DNA of 64,000 nucleotides, taken from contig CAMLSD010000006.1 in assembly GCA_946482595.1 (NCBI GenBank), positions 14,686 through 78,685 of the forward strand. Reading direction: 5' to 3'. The position numbers and the translations under genes are program-made. This DNA comes from an uncultured Comamonadaceae bacterium (GTDB lineage Bacteria; Pseudomonadota; Gammaproteobacteria; Burkholderiales; Burkholderiaceae). Below the pieces are notes generated by a model. The model saw only the letters and a program-made list of their open reading frames with translations, searched no databases and was not told the origin of the DNA. Numbering within the stretch: position 1 is the stretch's first letter; every line of letters begins with the position of its first letter. Of this stretch, positions 1 through 7,489 are shown one piece after another.

Positions 1-983
1 GACGAGGCGGGGGCCACACCGGCCGCGTCCAGCACGGTGGCGGTCCAGTCCATGGTCATGCAGTGCTGGTGGCTCACCTGGCCCGGTGCGATCACCCGGG
101 GCCAGCGCGCGATCCAGGGCACCCGGATGCCACCTTCGGTGAGATCCATCTTGCCCCCCACCAGCGGCCAGCTGTCCGAGAACCGCTCGCCGCCGTTGTC
201 GCTGGTGAAGATGATCAGCGTGTCGTCCGCGATGCCGCGACGCTCCAGGGTTGCCATCACCTCGCCGATGCCTTCATCCATGTGGTGGATCATCCGCCGA
301 TAGGTGTGGATGTTGCCGCCGTCCAGGTGGAACAGGTTGTCCTTCACGTCGGCGGACCGGTCGGCATCGTCCCGGGTTTCCCATGGCCAATGCGGCGCCG
401 TGTAGTGCAGGCTCAGCAGGAAGGGCGCGCCGGAGTCGCACACGACGTCCAGCCAGGCCACGGCACGCTGCGTGATCAGGTCGGTGAGGTAGCCGACGTC
501 GTGGATCTCGTCTTCGTTGTGGAACAGGTCGGGCACCCCGTTGGTGCCGCAGTGCGTGAAGTAGTCCACCCCGCCGGACATCGGGCCATAGAAGGTGTCG
601 TAACCCGACAGCCTCGGGCCGAAGTGCGGCGGGTAGCCGAGATGCCACTTGCCGATCAGGGCCGTGCGCCAGCCGGCGGCCCGCAGCATCGAGGGCATCG
701 TCGGATGGTCCGGCGGCAGGCCCAGGGTCTGGCTGCCGCGCGAGCGGCTGTTGATCGGCTCTTCGGCGGCGCCGCGCAGCCGGTACTGGTAGCGGCCCGT
801 CATCAGTGCGAACCGCGTCGGAGAACACACCGGCGAGTTGGCGTAGCCCTGCGTGAAACGTATGCCCTCGCGGGCCAGCCGGTCGATGTGGGGCGAGACG
901 GCGCCGAACTCGGCCGGGCGGCCGCCGTAGCAACCCAGGTCCGCGTAGCCGAGGTCGTCGGCAACGACAAAGATGACGTTCAT
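1..983 (-). CDS. Sulfatase (arylsulfatase family), C-terminus beyond the window edge
   Basis: Hydrolyses sulfate esters; the exact substrate cannot be told. The first 327 residues are visible and run off the left edge without a stop. The N-terminus carries the metal-binding DDLGYADLG stretch (Asp9, Asp10), and Cys53 lies in CSPTR, the C-x-P-x-R signature whose Cys is converted to formylglycine. Later GKWHLG, a PHWPW stretch and TSDNGG (metal ligands Asp and Asn) follow in family order. No signal peptide is visible from this ATG, so the enzyme may be cytoplasmic. It starts 5 bases after the stop of the upstream Bug receptor gene, so the two probably form one transcript and the receptor may bind the sulfated substrate or its product. 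Family assignment is firm. Confidence 0.9.
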   Translation of the reverse strand, partial: MNVIFVVADDLGYADLGCYGGRPAEFGAVSPHIDRLAREGIRFTQGYANSPVCSPTRFALMTGRYQYRLRGAAEEPINSRSRGSQTLGLPPDHPTMPSMLRAAGWRTALIGKWHLGYPPHFGPRLSGYDTFYGPMSGGVDYFTHCGTNGVPDLFHNEDEIHDVGYLTDLITQRAVAWLDVVCDSGAPFLLSLHYTAPHWPWETRDDADRSADVKDNLFHLDGGNIHTYRRMIHHMDEGIGEVMATLERRGIADDTLIIFTSDNGGERFSDSWPLVGGKMDLTEGGIRVPWIARWPRVIAPGQVSHQHCMTMDWTATVLDAAGVAPAS

Positions 984-988
984 GTCGT

Positions 989-1960
989 TCAGTCTTCCGG
1001 TGTGAACCCTGAAGCTTTCACAGCCTTCTCCCACATCTGCGTCTCCTTGCGCTGCAGCGCGAGCAGCTCCTGTGGCTGGCTCGGTGCCGGCACCAGGCCC
1101 AGCACCTTCATCTTCTGGGCGGCTTCCGGCTTCGACAGGGACTGGGTCACCACGCTGCGAAGTTGCGCCAGGGTGGCGGGCGGCGTCGCGGCCGGGGCAT
1201 ACACCGCGAACCACAGGGGCACGTCGATGTCGATGCCGGATTCCTTCAAGGTCGGCACGCCTTCCAGGAACGCGGACCGTGTCGTGCCTGCCGTCGCAAT
1301 GATGCGGATCTTGCCTGCATTGTGCAGCGGCAGCGCCTCCGTGACGGGGCTGAGCACGGCAGACACGACACCGCCGGCCAGGTCCGTCATCGCGGGCGCC
1401 GAGCCCCGATACGGCACATGGGTCATCGGCACACCGATGGCCCGCGTCACCGACACACCCAGCAGGTGGGGCAGGGTGCCCGCACCGGGGGATCCGTAAT
1501 TGCCCTTGTCACCCGCCGTCCTGGCCCAGGCGATGAAGCCCGCCAGGTCCTTGGCGGGAACGGCCGGCCCGATCGACAGGGCGTAGTCCCCGGTTGCGAC
1601 ACGGCTCACCGACACGAAGTCCTTTTCCATGTCGAACTTGAGGCTCTTGAAGACATGGGGGAACAAGGTGACCGGGCCGTGGGGCACCAGCAGGAGCGTG
1701 TTGCCATCCGGTGCCGACGTCTTGACCTGTTCGATCGCCAGGCGCCCCGCGGCGCCCGTGCGGTTCTCGACGATGGCCGGTCGACCGAGGGAGGCCTGCA
1801 GCGTCTCGGCGATCTGCCGGCCCAGTGCGTCGACGCTGCCTCCGGGCGCAAAACCGACAACAACCTTCAAGGGCGCACCGGACTGCGCTGCGGCCAGACC
1901 GGGCTGAAGGGAAAGGGCCATCGATACGGCAATGGCGGACAAGGCGGATCGGCGCTGCAT
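989..1960 (-). CDS. Bug/TctC-family periplasmic solute-binding protein
   Basis: A 323-residue extracytoplasmic receptor of the tripartite tricarboxylate (TTT) type, expected to bind a carboxylated or amphipathic ligand in the periplasm. A signal peptide covers about residues 1-27 (MQRRSALSAIAV, then a hydrophobic core and an AAAQ cleavage region). The mature start LKVVVGFAPGGSVDALGR and the later VENRTGAAGRLAIE and YGSPGAGTLPHLLG stretches are typical of Bug proteins. An ATG 63 codons upstream is open in frame, but the signal peptide fixes the start at 1960. The sulfatase gene follows after 5 bases. No TctA or TctB membrane subunits lie nearby, as is common for Bug receptors in Burkholderiales. 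Confidence 0.9.
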   Translation of the reverse strand: MQRRSALSAIAVSMALSLQPGLAAAQSGAPLKVVVGFAPGGSVDALGRQIAETLQASLGRPAIVENRTGAAGRLAIEQVKTSAPDGNTLLLVPHGPVTLFPHVFKSLKFDMEKDFVSVSRVATGDYALSIGPAVPAKDLAGFIAWARTAGDKGNYGSPGAGTLPHLLGVSVTRAIGVPMTHVPYRGSAPAMTDLAGGVVSAVLSPVTEALPLHNAGKIRIIATAGTTRSAFLEGVPTLKESGIDIDVPLWFAVYAPAATPPATLAQLRSVVTQSLSKPEAAQKMKVLGLVPAPSQPQELLALQRKETQMWEKAVKASGFTPED

Positions 1961-2084
1961 GGAACCTCCGGGGAATGGGTTGAAGCCTGGATGCCCTGTC
2001 TCGTGCAGGAGCACTGGCCATGCTAAGGAGGCGATCAGCGCTTGTTCAAAACAACTCGGATCGACAAAAACCCTGATGCAGCGC

Positions 2085-2579
2085 TCATGTCCTGCCCCGG
2101 CGCCGGTCCGCCTTGGGGAGATGGGCTTCTTCCTCCAGCGCCACGGCACGCCGATGAATCGAGTCCAGAGCCGCGTCGAGCTGGGCGAGTTGGGCCGGGT
2201 CCAGGCCTTCCAGCAGGCGCACGTTGATCGATCGCGTGACGGGGAAAAACTCGTCGAACAGCGCCCTGCCTGAGTCGGTCAGCGAAACCCGCATGCCGTG
2301 AGACGGGACACGCCGCTTCGACACCAGCCCCTTGGTCACCAGCGACGAGATGGCACGCGACAGAGGCGCTTCATCGATCTCGGATTGTTCGACGATCTTC
2401 GACCACGTCACCTCGTCGGCCTGGCCCACCAGGGCCAGGACCGCCCATTCACGACGCGTGATGCCGTACTGCCCTTCGCAGAGGCGCGTCACCATGCTGC
2501 CTCCGATCGCGAGGATCCGGCTCAACCTGAACAGCAAGAGCTCCTGAATGCCTCTCGGATCCTTGATCGAGCCCGTCAT
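2085..2579 (-). CDS. MarR-family transcriptional regulator
   Basis: A 164-residue winged-helix regulator of MarR size. The helix-turn-helix region covers about residues 40-85 (GITRREWAVLALV, then DEAPLSRAISSLVTKGLV as recognition helix), followed by wing residues SKRRVPSHGMRVSLTDSGRALF. The C-terminal helices have a basic end (KADRRRGRT). It lies 124 bases upstream of the Bug receptor and sulfatase genes in the same direction, so it could be their local regulator; this is inference. Its ATG overlaps the stop codon of a degraded LysR reading frame (see 2576-2830). The effector is unknown. Confidence 0.88.
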   Translation of the reverse strand: MTGSIKDPRGIQELLLFRLSRILAIGGSMVTRLCEGQYGITRREWAVLALVGQADEVTWSKIVEQSEIDEAPLSRAISSLVTKGLVSKRRVPSHGMRVSLTDSGRALFDEFFPVTRSINVRLLEGLDPAQLAQLDAALDSIHRRAVALEEEAHLPKADRRRGRT

Positions 2580-2830
2580 CGCCTGTCTCCTGTTGTGTGT
2601 GGTGCGGGCTGCTCATGAACGAGCCTGCCGCGGTTCAGGCCCTTCCCGACCAGACAGGTCGGAAGGATACCGATGCCGCCGCCCTCGATCACCGTGCGGC
2701 GCAGCACGCCGGTGTGGTTGGTCGACAGCAGGTCATTCACTGGCAGCTCGATGAGCTGCCCGCGCCGGCGAAAGCGGAACTGCGACGCCCCGACGATCGC
2801 ATGGGCGGCAATGATGCGACCGCAACGCCT
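2576..2830 (-). pseudogene. LysR-family regulator remnant (C-terminal effector-domain fragment)
   Basis: Reading the minus strand in the frame that ends in TGA at 2578-2576 gives a LysR-type C-terminal effector-binding stretch: AHAIVGASQFRFRRRGQLIE, a short bridge, then LLSTNHTGVLRRTVIEGGG, IGILPTCLVGKGLNRGRLV and HEQP. The pattern F.F...G..I.L.....N.....R..V..G.GI..LP..LV...L..GRLV is characteristic of the end of this domain. Upstream of about 2830 the same frame loses resemblance, and no start codon, helix-turn-helix or first effector half is present. The remnant ends by overlapping the MarR start codon (ATGA-type), which suggests the two were once neighbours in an operon. The left limit of similarity is approximate. 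Confidence 0.6.
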
Positions 2831-3203
2831 GCACGGTGCGCGTCTCTGCCAGGCAACCGTTGCGTGACCGTTGCTTGCTGACGGTCTGCGCGCGCCTCAG
2901 GGCGAAGTGGCTTCTGCGGCACTTTCTCACTTGGCGCCTCCTTGCGCACGATATCGTTTCGGACTTCAGGTCTGTAGCCACATGAGTTGCGATTGCGCAG
3001 TCGATGCCTTCGACCCACAAGATGAGTTGCCCCTGGGCCGCTGCACGCCTGCCTCACCGCTCCCGTGGCGTGTATCGTCCAGGAGCCTGGGGCATGCGCG
3101 TCAGAACGCAGATGCAACCTGCACGCGCAATTCAGCTCACCCCGTCAGGCATAGGGTGCACCGCCCGCAACGTGCGGCGTTGTCGGTTCAAAGGAGCCAT
3201 GAA
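2831..3203. other. Non-coding or degraded stretch, nothing recognised
   Basis: About 370 bases between the LysR remnant and the SUKH gene. Open frames exist on both strands (for example a minus-strand frame to 3117 and the in-frame upstream extension of the SUKH frame), but their translations are Arg/Pro/His-rich and match no family I recognise. I see no clear promoter, terminator or repeat beyond a ribosome-binding site at its right end. Confidence 0.5.
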
Positions 3204-3665
3204 TTGAATGAATACGATGGCCTCGCAGCACAAGTTGTAGCGGCCGGGGCTGAGATTCACTGGTACGGGTCGGCGGATGACGCTCAAATCGAAGCGCTTC
3301 AAGAACGCCTCCTGTGTCCGCTGCCGAGTTCGTACAAGAGGTTCTTGAGGCAATACGGCGGTGGTGGTGTTGTTGGAGACGATGTCTGCGGCATTGAAGA
3401 CAATGATGCGACAAAGACCTCGGGCGGAACCGCGCTGGGCGGAACCTTGTCCTGTCGCAGTCGGTTCGGCCTGCCATTTCATCTGGTGGTGGTTTACCTT
3501 CATGACGACGAGGTCTGCTGGTGCCTGGACACCCGGCAGACGGTTCGTGATGAGTGTCCCGTTGTGAGCTACAGCCTGGCCCTGCGAAAGGTGGACGGTG
3601 TCGTGGCGCCGGACTTCGCCGAATTCATGAGACGACATCTGGAAGCGCATGGCGGTGGAGCCTGA
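3204..3665 (+). CDS. SMI1/KNR4 (SUKH) family protein, probable orphan immunity protein
   Basis: A 153-residue SUKH-superfamily protein; family members often neutralise contact-dependent or polymorphic toxins. The core is visible: LPSSYKRFLRQYGGGGVVGD (the usual LP-SY--FL--YGGG motif), then a GI segment, FHLVVVYLHDDE, and the terminal FAEFMRRHL helix. I start it at TTG 3204 because AGGAG lies 7-8 bases before it and residues upstream resemble nothing. The ATG five bases earlier (3199) stops after two codons. The frame is open to 2871, so a longer product cannot be excluded. No toxin gene, HNH nuclease or secretion gene is adjacent, so its partner is unknown. Confidence 0.75.
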   Translation: MNEYDGLAAQVVAAGAEIHWYGSADDAQIEALQERLLCPLPSSYKRFLRQYGGGGVVGDDVCGIEDNDATKTSGGTALGGTLSCRSRFGLPFHLVVVYLHDDEVCWCLDTRQTVRDECPVVSYSLALRKVDGVVAPDFAEFMRRHLEAHGGGA

Positions 3666-3799
3666 TCGCCACTCGCCCTGGCGGCCTGCGCCCCGACCGG
3701 CACCCATGTCGGCAGACGAATACCTGCTGTGCGCCGCTGCGGCATGGCGGCAGGCCGCCCGGCTGCCTAGACTGTGTCACCGAATCCGAAGGACCCACG

Positions 3800-4576
3800 A
3801 TGGACGACCTGACTCAACTGAAGGTGGTGGTTGCAGACCATGTTGCGACGCTCACGATGAACGCGCCGCCGGTCAATGCGCTCACCCGCACGCTCAACGA
3901 TGAGCTGACCCTGGCCCTGGACCGCATTTCCGAGATCGATGAAGTGCGCGCGGTGGTGCTCACCGGCGAAGGCAAGGTGTTCTGTGCCGGCGCCGATCTG
4001 AAGGGCCGCGCCGAGACCATCAAGGGGCCGGGCGACCTGCCGGCGCATTCGCGCCGCACGCGCGAGTGCTTCCACGCGATCCGCGAATGCGCCAAGCCGG
4101 TGGTTGTTGCGATCAACGGTGCGGCGCTCGGCTCGGGGCTGGCGATGATCGCATCGGCGGACATCCTGGTGGCGTCCGAGAAGGCGTCGGTCGGCCTGCC
4201 GGAGGTGGACGTCGGCCTGCTCGGCGGCTGCCGTCATGCGATGCGCCTGTTCAGCCATTCGCGCCTGCGCCGCATGGCACTCACCGGCATGCGGGTGGAC
4301 GGCGCCGAGCTGTACCGGCTGGGCATCGTGGAGGCCTGCACGGCGCCGGACGACCTGATGCCCACCGCGCTGGAGATCGCCCGCCAGATCGCGTCCAAGA
4401 GCCCGGTCTCCACCCGCATGGGCAAGCACACCCTGAATGTCATCGAGGACATGAGCCTGCGTGACGGCTATCGCTACGAGCAGGACATGACCGCACAGAT
4501 CAGCAAGACCGAAGACGCCCGGGAGGCGCAACTCGCCTTCAAGGAAAAGCGCGCTCCGGTGTTCAAGGGGCGCTGA
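3800..4576 (+). CDS. Enoyl-CoA hydratase/isomerase (crotonase) family protein
   Basis: A 258-residue crotonase-fold enzyme acting on an acyl-CoA in the cytoplasm. Oxyanion-hole segments are visible: VFCAGADLKG at about residues 60-70 and INGAALGSGLAMIASADI at about 110-125. The second segment has Ser where hydratases usually have Gly-Gly-Gly-x-Glu, so the first catalytic Glu of true hydratases is missing, while SVGLPEVDVGLLGG keeps a Glu at the second site. Hydration is therefore not assured; isomerase, hydrolase or lyase chemistry are alternatives. It ends in the usual EAQLAFKEKRAPVFKGR. It stands alone, 134 bases after the SUKH gene and convergent with the next gene. Confidence 0.87.
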   Translation: MDDLTQLKVVVADHVATLTMNAPPVNALTRTLNDELTLALDRISEIDEVRAVVLTGEGKVFCAGADLKGRAETIKGPGDLPAHSRRTRECFHAIRECAKPVVVAINGAALGSGLAMIASADILVASEKASVGLPEVDVGLLGGCRHAMRLFSHSRLRRMALTGMRVDGAELYRLGIVEACTAPDDLMPTALEIARQIASKSPVSTRMGKHTLNVIEDMSLRDGYRYEQDMTAQISKTEDAREAQLAFKEKRAPVFKGR

Positions 4577-4613
4577 CCTGCCGAGGTGATGCGCCAAGGA
4601 TGCGGCCGGCCGC

Positions 4614-5447
4614 TCAGGCCGGCAGCGTGCGCGCCCAGTCGACGATCGCAGCCGCTGCCGCAGCGGGCTGCTCGTCGGGCAGAGCATGGCTGGCGTCGGC
4701 GATGACCTGCACGCTCACCTTGTCGCCGAGCACGGCGCGCAGTTCGTTGCGTGTCGATGCGGGGCGCCAGGGGTCGCACGCGCCCTGCAGCTCCAGGATC
4801 GGTGCCTGGCTCACCGGCCACCAGACGCTCTTGTCGGGTGTGGCGCCTGCCTGGCGGTAGGCTTCACGCAGGTGAGGATGCCAGCCGTCAAGCCACGGCA
4901 CTGGGTCGCTGCCTGGGGCGAAAAAGGCAAGTCTCAGTGCGGCCAGGCGCTCGCTGCGTGGCTGGGCGGCATCGGCGGCAACATCGAGGGCCTGCGTCAG
5001 CCCCGGCGGATAGCGTCGCGCCGCGCCGGCCAGGACAACCACACCGCGCACGGCCTCGCCATGGTCCAGATCGGCCACGCGGGCGACGAAATGGCCGAAG
5101 GCGTGGCCGGCCACGATGGCCCGCCCGGCGCCGCAGGCGGCGATGACCCGCGCGACATCACGCGCCAGGTCGTGCAGCGTCATGCCGGGCGGCGGTGCAC
5201 TGGTGGCGCCCATGCCACGCGGCTGCGGCCGCAGCACCCGCCAGCCGGTGGCGGCCAGGCAGGCGGCCAGCGGCCCGAGGTCACGCGCATCGCGCTGGGA
5301 CGAAGGCAGCAGGACGATCGCGGGAGCGTCTTCGCGCCCGGCGGTGTTGTCGATCAGCACCTCGATGCGTGCGCCCGGCTCGGCCGGCAGCAGCACCGAA
5401 CGCGCGGCGCCAGGCGGGTTGGCATGCATGGCAGGCGTGGCGGTCAC
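4614..5447 (-). CDS. Alpha/beta-hydrolase fold protein with Ala at the nucleophile position
   Basis: A 277-residue alpha/beta-hydrolase. The fold is clear: IVLLPSSQRDARDLGPLAACL around the oxyanion strand, WRVLRPQPRGMGAT after strand beta-4, the nucleophile elbow AIVAGHAFGHFVAR, an acid candidate in LELQGACDPW and a His candidate in VIADASHALPDEQP. The elbow reads G-H-A-F-G instead of G-x-S-x-G, so the Ser nucleophile is absent. I chose GTG 5447, which overlaps the previous stop by 4 bases and has GGAG 10 bases upstream; ATG 5429 is the alternative but lacks a ribosome-binding site. It is the last gene of the operon 8458-4614. Substrate unknown; it may be non-hydrolytic. Confidence 0.82.
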   Translation of the reverse strand: MTATPAMHANPPGAARSVLLPAEPGARIEVLIDNTAGREDAPAIVLLPSSQRDARDLGPLAACLAATGWRVLRPQPRGMGATSAPPPGMTLHDLARDVARVIAACGAGRAIVAGHAFGHFVARVADLDHGEAVRGVVVLAGAARRYPPGLTQALDVAADAAQPRSERLAALRLAFFAPGSDPVPWLDGWHPHLREAYRQAGATPDKSVWWPVSQAPILELQGACDPWRPASTRNELRAVLGDKVSVQVIADASHALPDEQPAAAAAAIVDWARTLPA

Positions 5448-6406
5448 TCGACCGTGGCTCCGGACTTCTTGATGATGGCCGCCCACTTGGGCAGCTCGGC
5501 GCGGATCAGCGCGGCAAAGTCCTCGGGCGAACCGAAGGCCGGCTCGATGCCCAGGGCGACCAACTGGGCGCGCAACTCGGGCGTGGCCATCGCGCGGCCG
5601 AGGGCGGCGTGCAGGGTCGCGAGCACGTCCTTGGGCACACCGGCCGGCGCGAACAGCCCGAGCCAGTTCGACACGTCGTAGCCGGCAAGGCCGGACTCGG
5701 CGATCGTCGGCACCTGGGGCAGCCGGCCCATGCGCGCCTTCGACGTCACCCCCAGCGGGCGCACCTTGCCGGACTGGATGTGCTCCTCGTACACCGTGTA
5801 GGAGTCGAAGGTCATGTCGATCCGCCCGGCGAGCACGTCCACCAGCAGCGGCGCGCTGCCCTTGTACGGCACGTGCAGCATGTCGACGCCGGCCAGGGTC
5901 TCGAACAGGGCGCCTGAGAGATGGCTCGAGCTGCCGTTGCCGGCCGACCCGTAGGTCAGTGCGCCGGGCTGGCGCCTGGCCAGCGCGATCAGCTCGGCGA
6001 TGTCTTTCGCGGGCACCGACGGCCCGACGATGAGCACGCGCGGCGTGATGTGCGTCAGGCTGATCGGCGCGAAGTCCTTCACCGGGTCGTAGCGCAGCTT
6101 CTTGTAGAGGGTGGCATTGATGGCGTGGGTGCCCATCGTGCCGAAAAACAGCGTGTAGCCATCGGCAGGGGACTTGGCCGCGGCTTCCGCGGCGGTGGTG
6201 CCGCCGGCGCCGCCCCGGTTGTCGATGATGATCTGCTGACCCAGTTCCTGCCCGAGCCGCTGGGCCATGCCACGGGCCATCACGTCGGCCGCGCCACCGG
6301 CCGGAAACGGCACGATCAGGCGGATGGGTTTGTCGGGGAAGGCCGCAAACGCCGCGCCACCAAGGCACAGCAGCAAGGCACAGGCGAGGGAGCGCAGGGG
6401 TTTCAT
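5444..6406 (-). CDS. Bug/TctC-family periplasmic solute-binding protein
   Basis: A 320-residue receptor. The signal peptide MKPLRSLACALLLCLGGAAFA is followed by the mature start FPDKPIRLIVPFPAGGAADV. Later IIIDNRGGAGGTTAAEAA, YGSAGNGSSSHLSGALF and MLHVPYKGSAPLLVDVLAG are Bug landmarks; the Asp after AAEAAAKSPA-type segments contributes to carboxylate binding in characterised members. The frame is open 40 codons further upstream, but the signal peptide supports 6406. It lies 7 bases after the enolase-superfamily gene and overlaps the alpha/beta-hydrolase start, so the four genes 8458-4614 are one operon with two receptors and two enzymes. Confidence 0.9.
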   Translation of the reverse strand: MKPLRSLACALLLCLGGAAFAAFPDKPIRLIVPFPAGGAADVMARGMAQRLGQELGQQIIIDNRGGAGGTTAAEAAAKSPADGYTLFFGTMGTHAINATLYKKLRYDPVKDFAPISLTHITPRVLIVGPSVPAKDIAELIALARRQPGALTYGSAGNGSSSHLSGALFETLAGVDMLHVPYKGSAPLLVDVLAGRIDMTFDSYTVYEEHIQSGKVRPLGVTSKARMGRLPQVPTIAESGLAGYDVSNWLGLFAPAGVPKDVLATLHAALGRAMATPELRAQLVALGIEPAFGSPEDFAALIRAELPKWAAIIKKSGATVE

Positions 6407-6413
6407 GGCGTGA

Positions 6414-7484
6414 TCATGTCTTGAATTCGACGCCGCAGCCCGGCGCCTGGCGGGGAACCTCGATCGCGCCGTCGGCCACGACGAGTTCGGTGAAGGGGTC
6501 GTCGCACAGGTGCAGATGTTCGGCAAGCTCGCACGCGAAAGGCAGTGCCTTGATCGTGCTGGCCGCCTGCAGGCTCATCGCCTGCAGCAGCGCCGGGCCG
6601 AACGCCGCGCCGACACGGCAGTCGACGTTGCCGGCCTCGCAGATGCGCACGGCCTGCTGGAAGCGGCGCAGACCGCCGAGCTTGGTGATCTTGAGGTTGA
6701 TCACGTCGCACGCCCGCTCGGACACGAGCCGGAACACGTCGTGCACCGTCTGCGCGCTCTCGTCGGCTTCGATGGCCACCGGCAGGCTGCGGGTGAGCAG
6801 CGCCAGCCCGGCCCAGTCCGCGGCGGGCACCGGCTGCTCGATGAGCGCGATGTCATGCCGCTCGAAGCGGGCGAACGCACCCATCATCTGTTTCGCGTCG
6901 TAGGACTGGTTGGGGTCGAGCGTGAGCGTGACACCCGGGCCGACGGCCTGACGCACCGCGCCGATGCGCGCCGTGTCGAGGGCGGTGTCGCCCGACAGCT
7001 TGAGCTTGAGCTGGCGGTAGCCGCCCTCGGCCAGTTCCGCCGCTCGGGCCGCCATCTCGGCCGGCGGCTTGATCGGCACGATGCGTGACTGCGCGATGCG
7101 CTCGTGCAGCCGGCCGCCCAGCAGGACGTGCACCGGCACGCCGAGCCGGCGCGCGAGCAGGTCGTGCAGTGCCATGTCGATGCCGGCCTTCACGCTCGGG
7201 TGGAATGCCAGCGCTGCGTCCATCTCTTCCTGGATGCCCGCGAGGTCATCGACGCGGCGGCCCACCAGGCGCGGGGCCAGCATGGCCAGTGCCGCCGCGG
7301 CACCGTCGCCATGGGTCGTGATCGCGGGAATCGCGTGCACGTAGCCACAGCCGCGTGTGCCGGCCTCGTCGGTCAGGACCAGCACCTGGCCCTCGAGCTG
7401 CGGCACGGTGGCGCGCGCGAATTTCCAGGCCGGGTCGTGCAGCCGCTGCATGCAGGGCTGCGTGTGCACGTCGACGATCTGCAT
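6414..7484 (-). CDS. Enolase-superfamily enzyme (muconate cycloisomerase / racemase subgroup)
   Basis: A 356-residue enzyme of the mandelate racemase/muconate-lactonizing type that abstracts a proton alpha to a carboxylate. All expected residues are in place: general base K160-L-K162 in LKLKLSG, metal ligands D190 (LTLDPNQ), E216 (IALIEQPVP) and D241 (AIEADES), and K265/K268 in INLKITKLGG, as in the muconate-lactonizing subgroup. Cycloisomerase, o-succinylbenzoate synthase-like, N-acyl amino acid racemase or dipeptide epimerase activity are all possible. It is flanked by Bug receptor genes 5 and 7 bases away, suggesting that a carboxylate bound by the receptors is its substrate. The start is fixed by MQIVDVHTQP right after the preceding stop. 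Confidence 0.88.
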   Translation of the reverse strand: MQIVDVHTQPCMQRLHDPAWKFARATVPQLEGQVLVLTDEAGTRGCGYVHAIPAITTHGDGAAAALAMLAPRLVGRRVDDLAGIQEEMDAALAFHPSVKAGIDMALHDLLARRLGVPVHVLLGGRLHERIAQSRIVPIKPPAEMAARAAELAEGGYRQLKLKLSGDTALDTARIGAVRQAVGPGVTLTLDPNQSYDAKQMMGAFARFERHDIALIEQPVPAADWAGLALLTRSLPVAIEADESAQTVHDVFRLVSERACDVINLKITKLGGLRRFQQAVRICEAGNVDCRVGAAFGPALLQAMSLQAASTIKALPFACELAEHLHLCDDPFTELVVADGAIEVPRQAPGCGVEFKT

Positions 7485-7489
7485 CGCGC

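Noticed and set aside
63..1499. Long plus-strand open frame opposite the sulfatase and receptor genes
   Set aside because: It is antisense to genes with clear motifs, rich in Arg, Gly and His, and has no recognisable family; GC-rich codon bias creates such frames.
3120..3200. Possible integron attC site upstream of the SUKH gene
   Set aside because: Short inverted segments exist, but the conserved RYYYAAC and GTTRRRY ends are not properly placed and no second cassette follows.
2871..3203. N-terminal extension of the SUKH frame
   Set aside because: The extra 111 codons show no family similarity and a good ribosome-binding site lies directly before TTG 3204.
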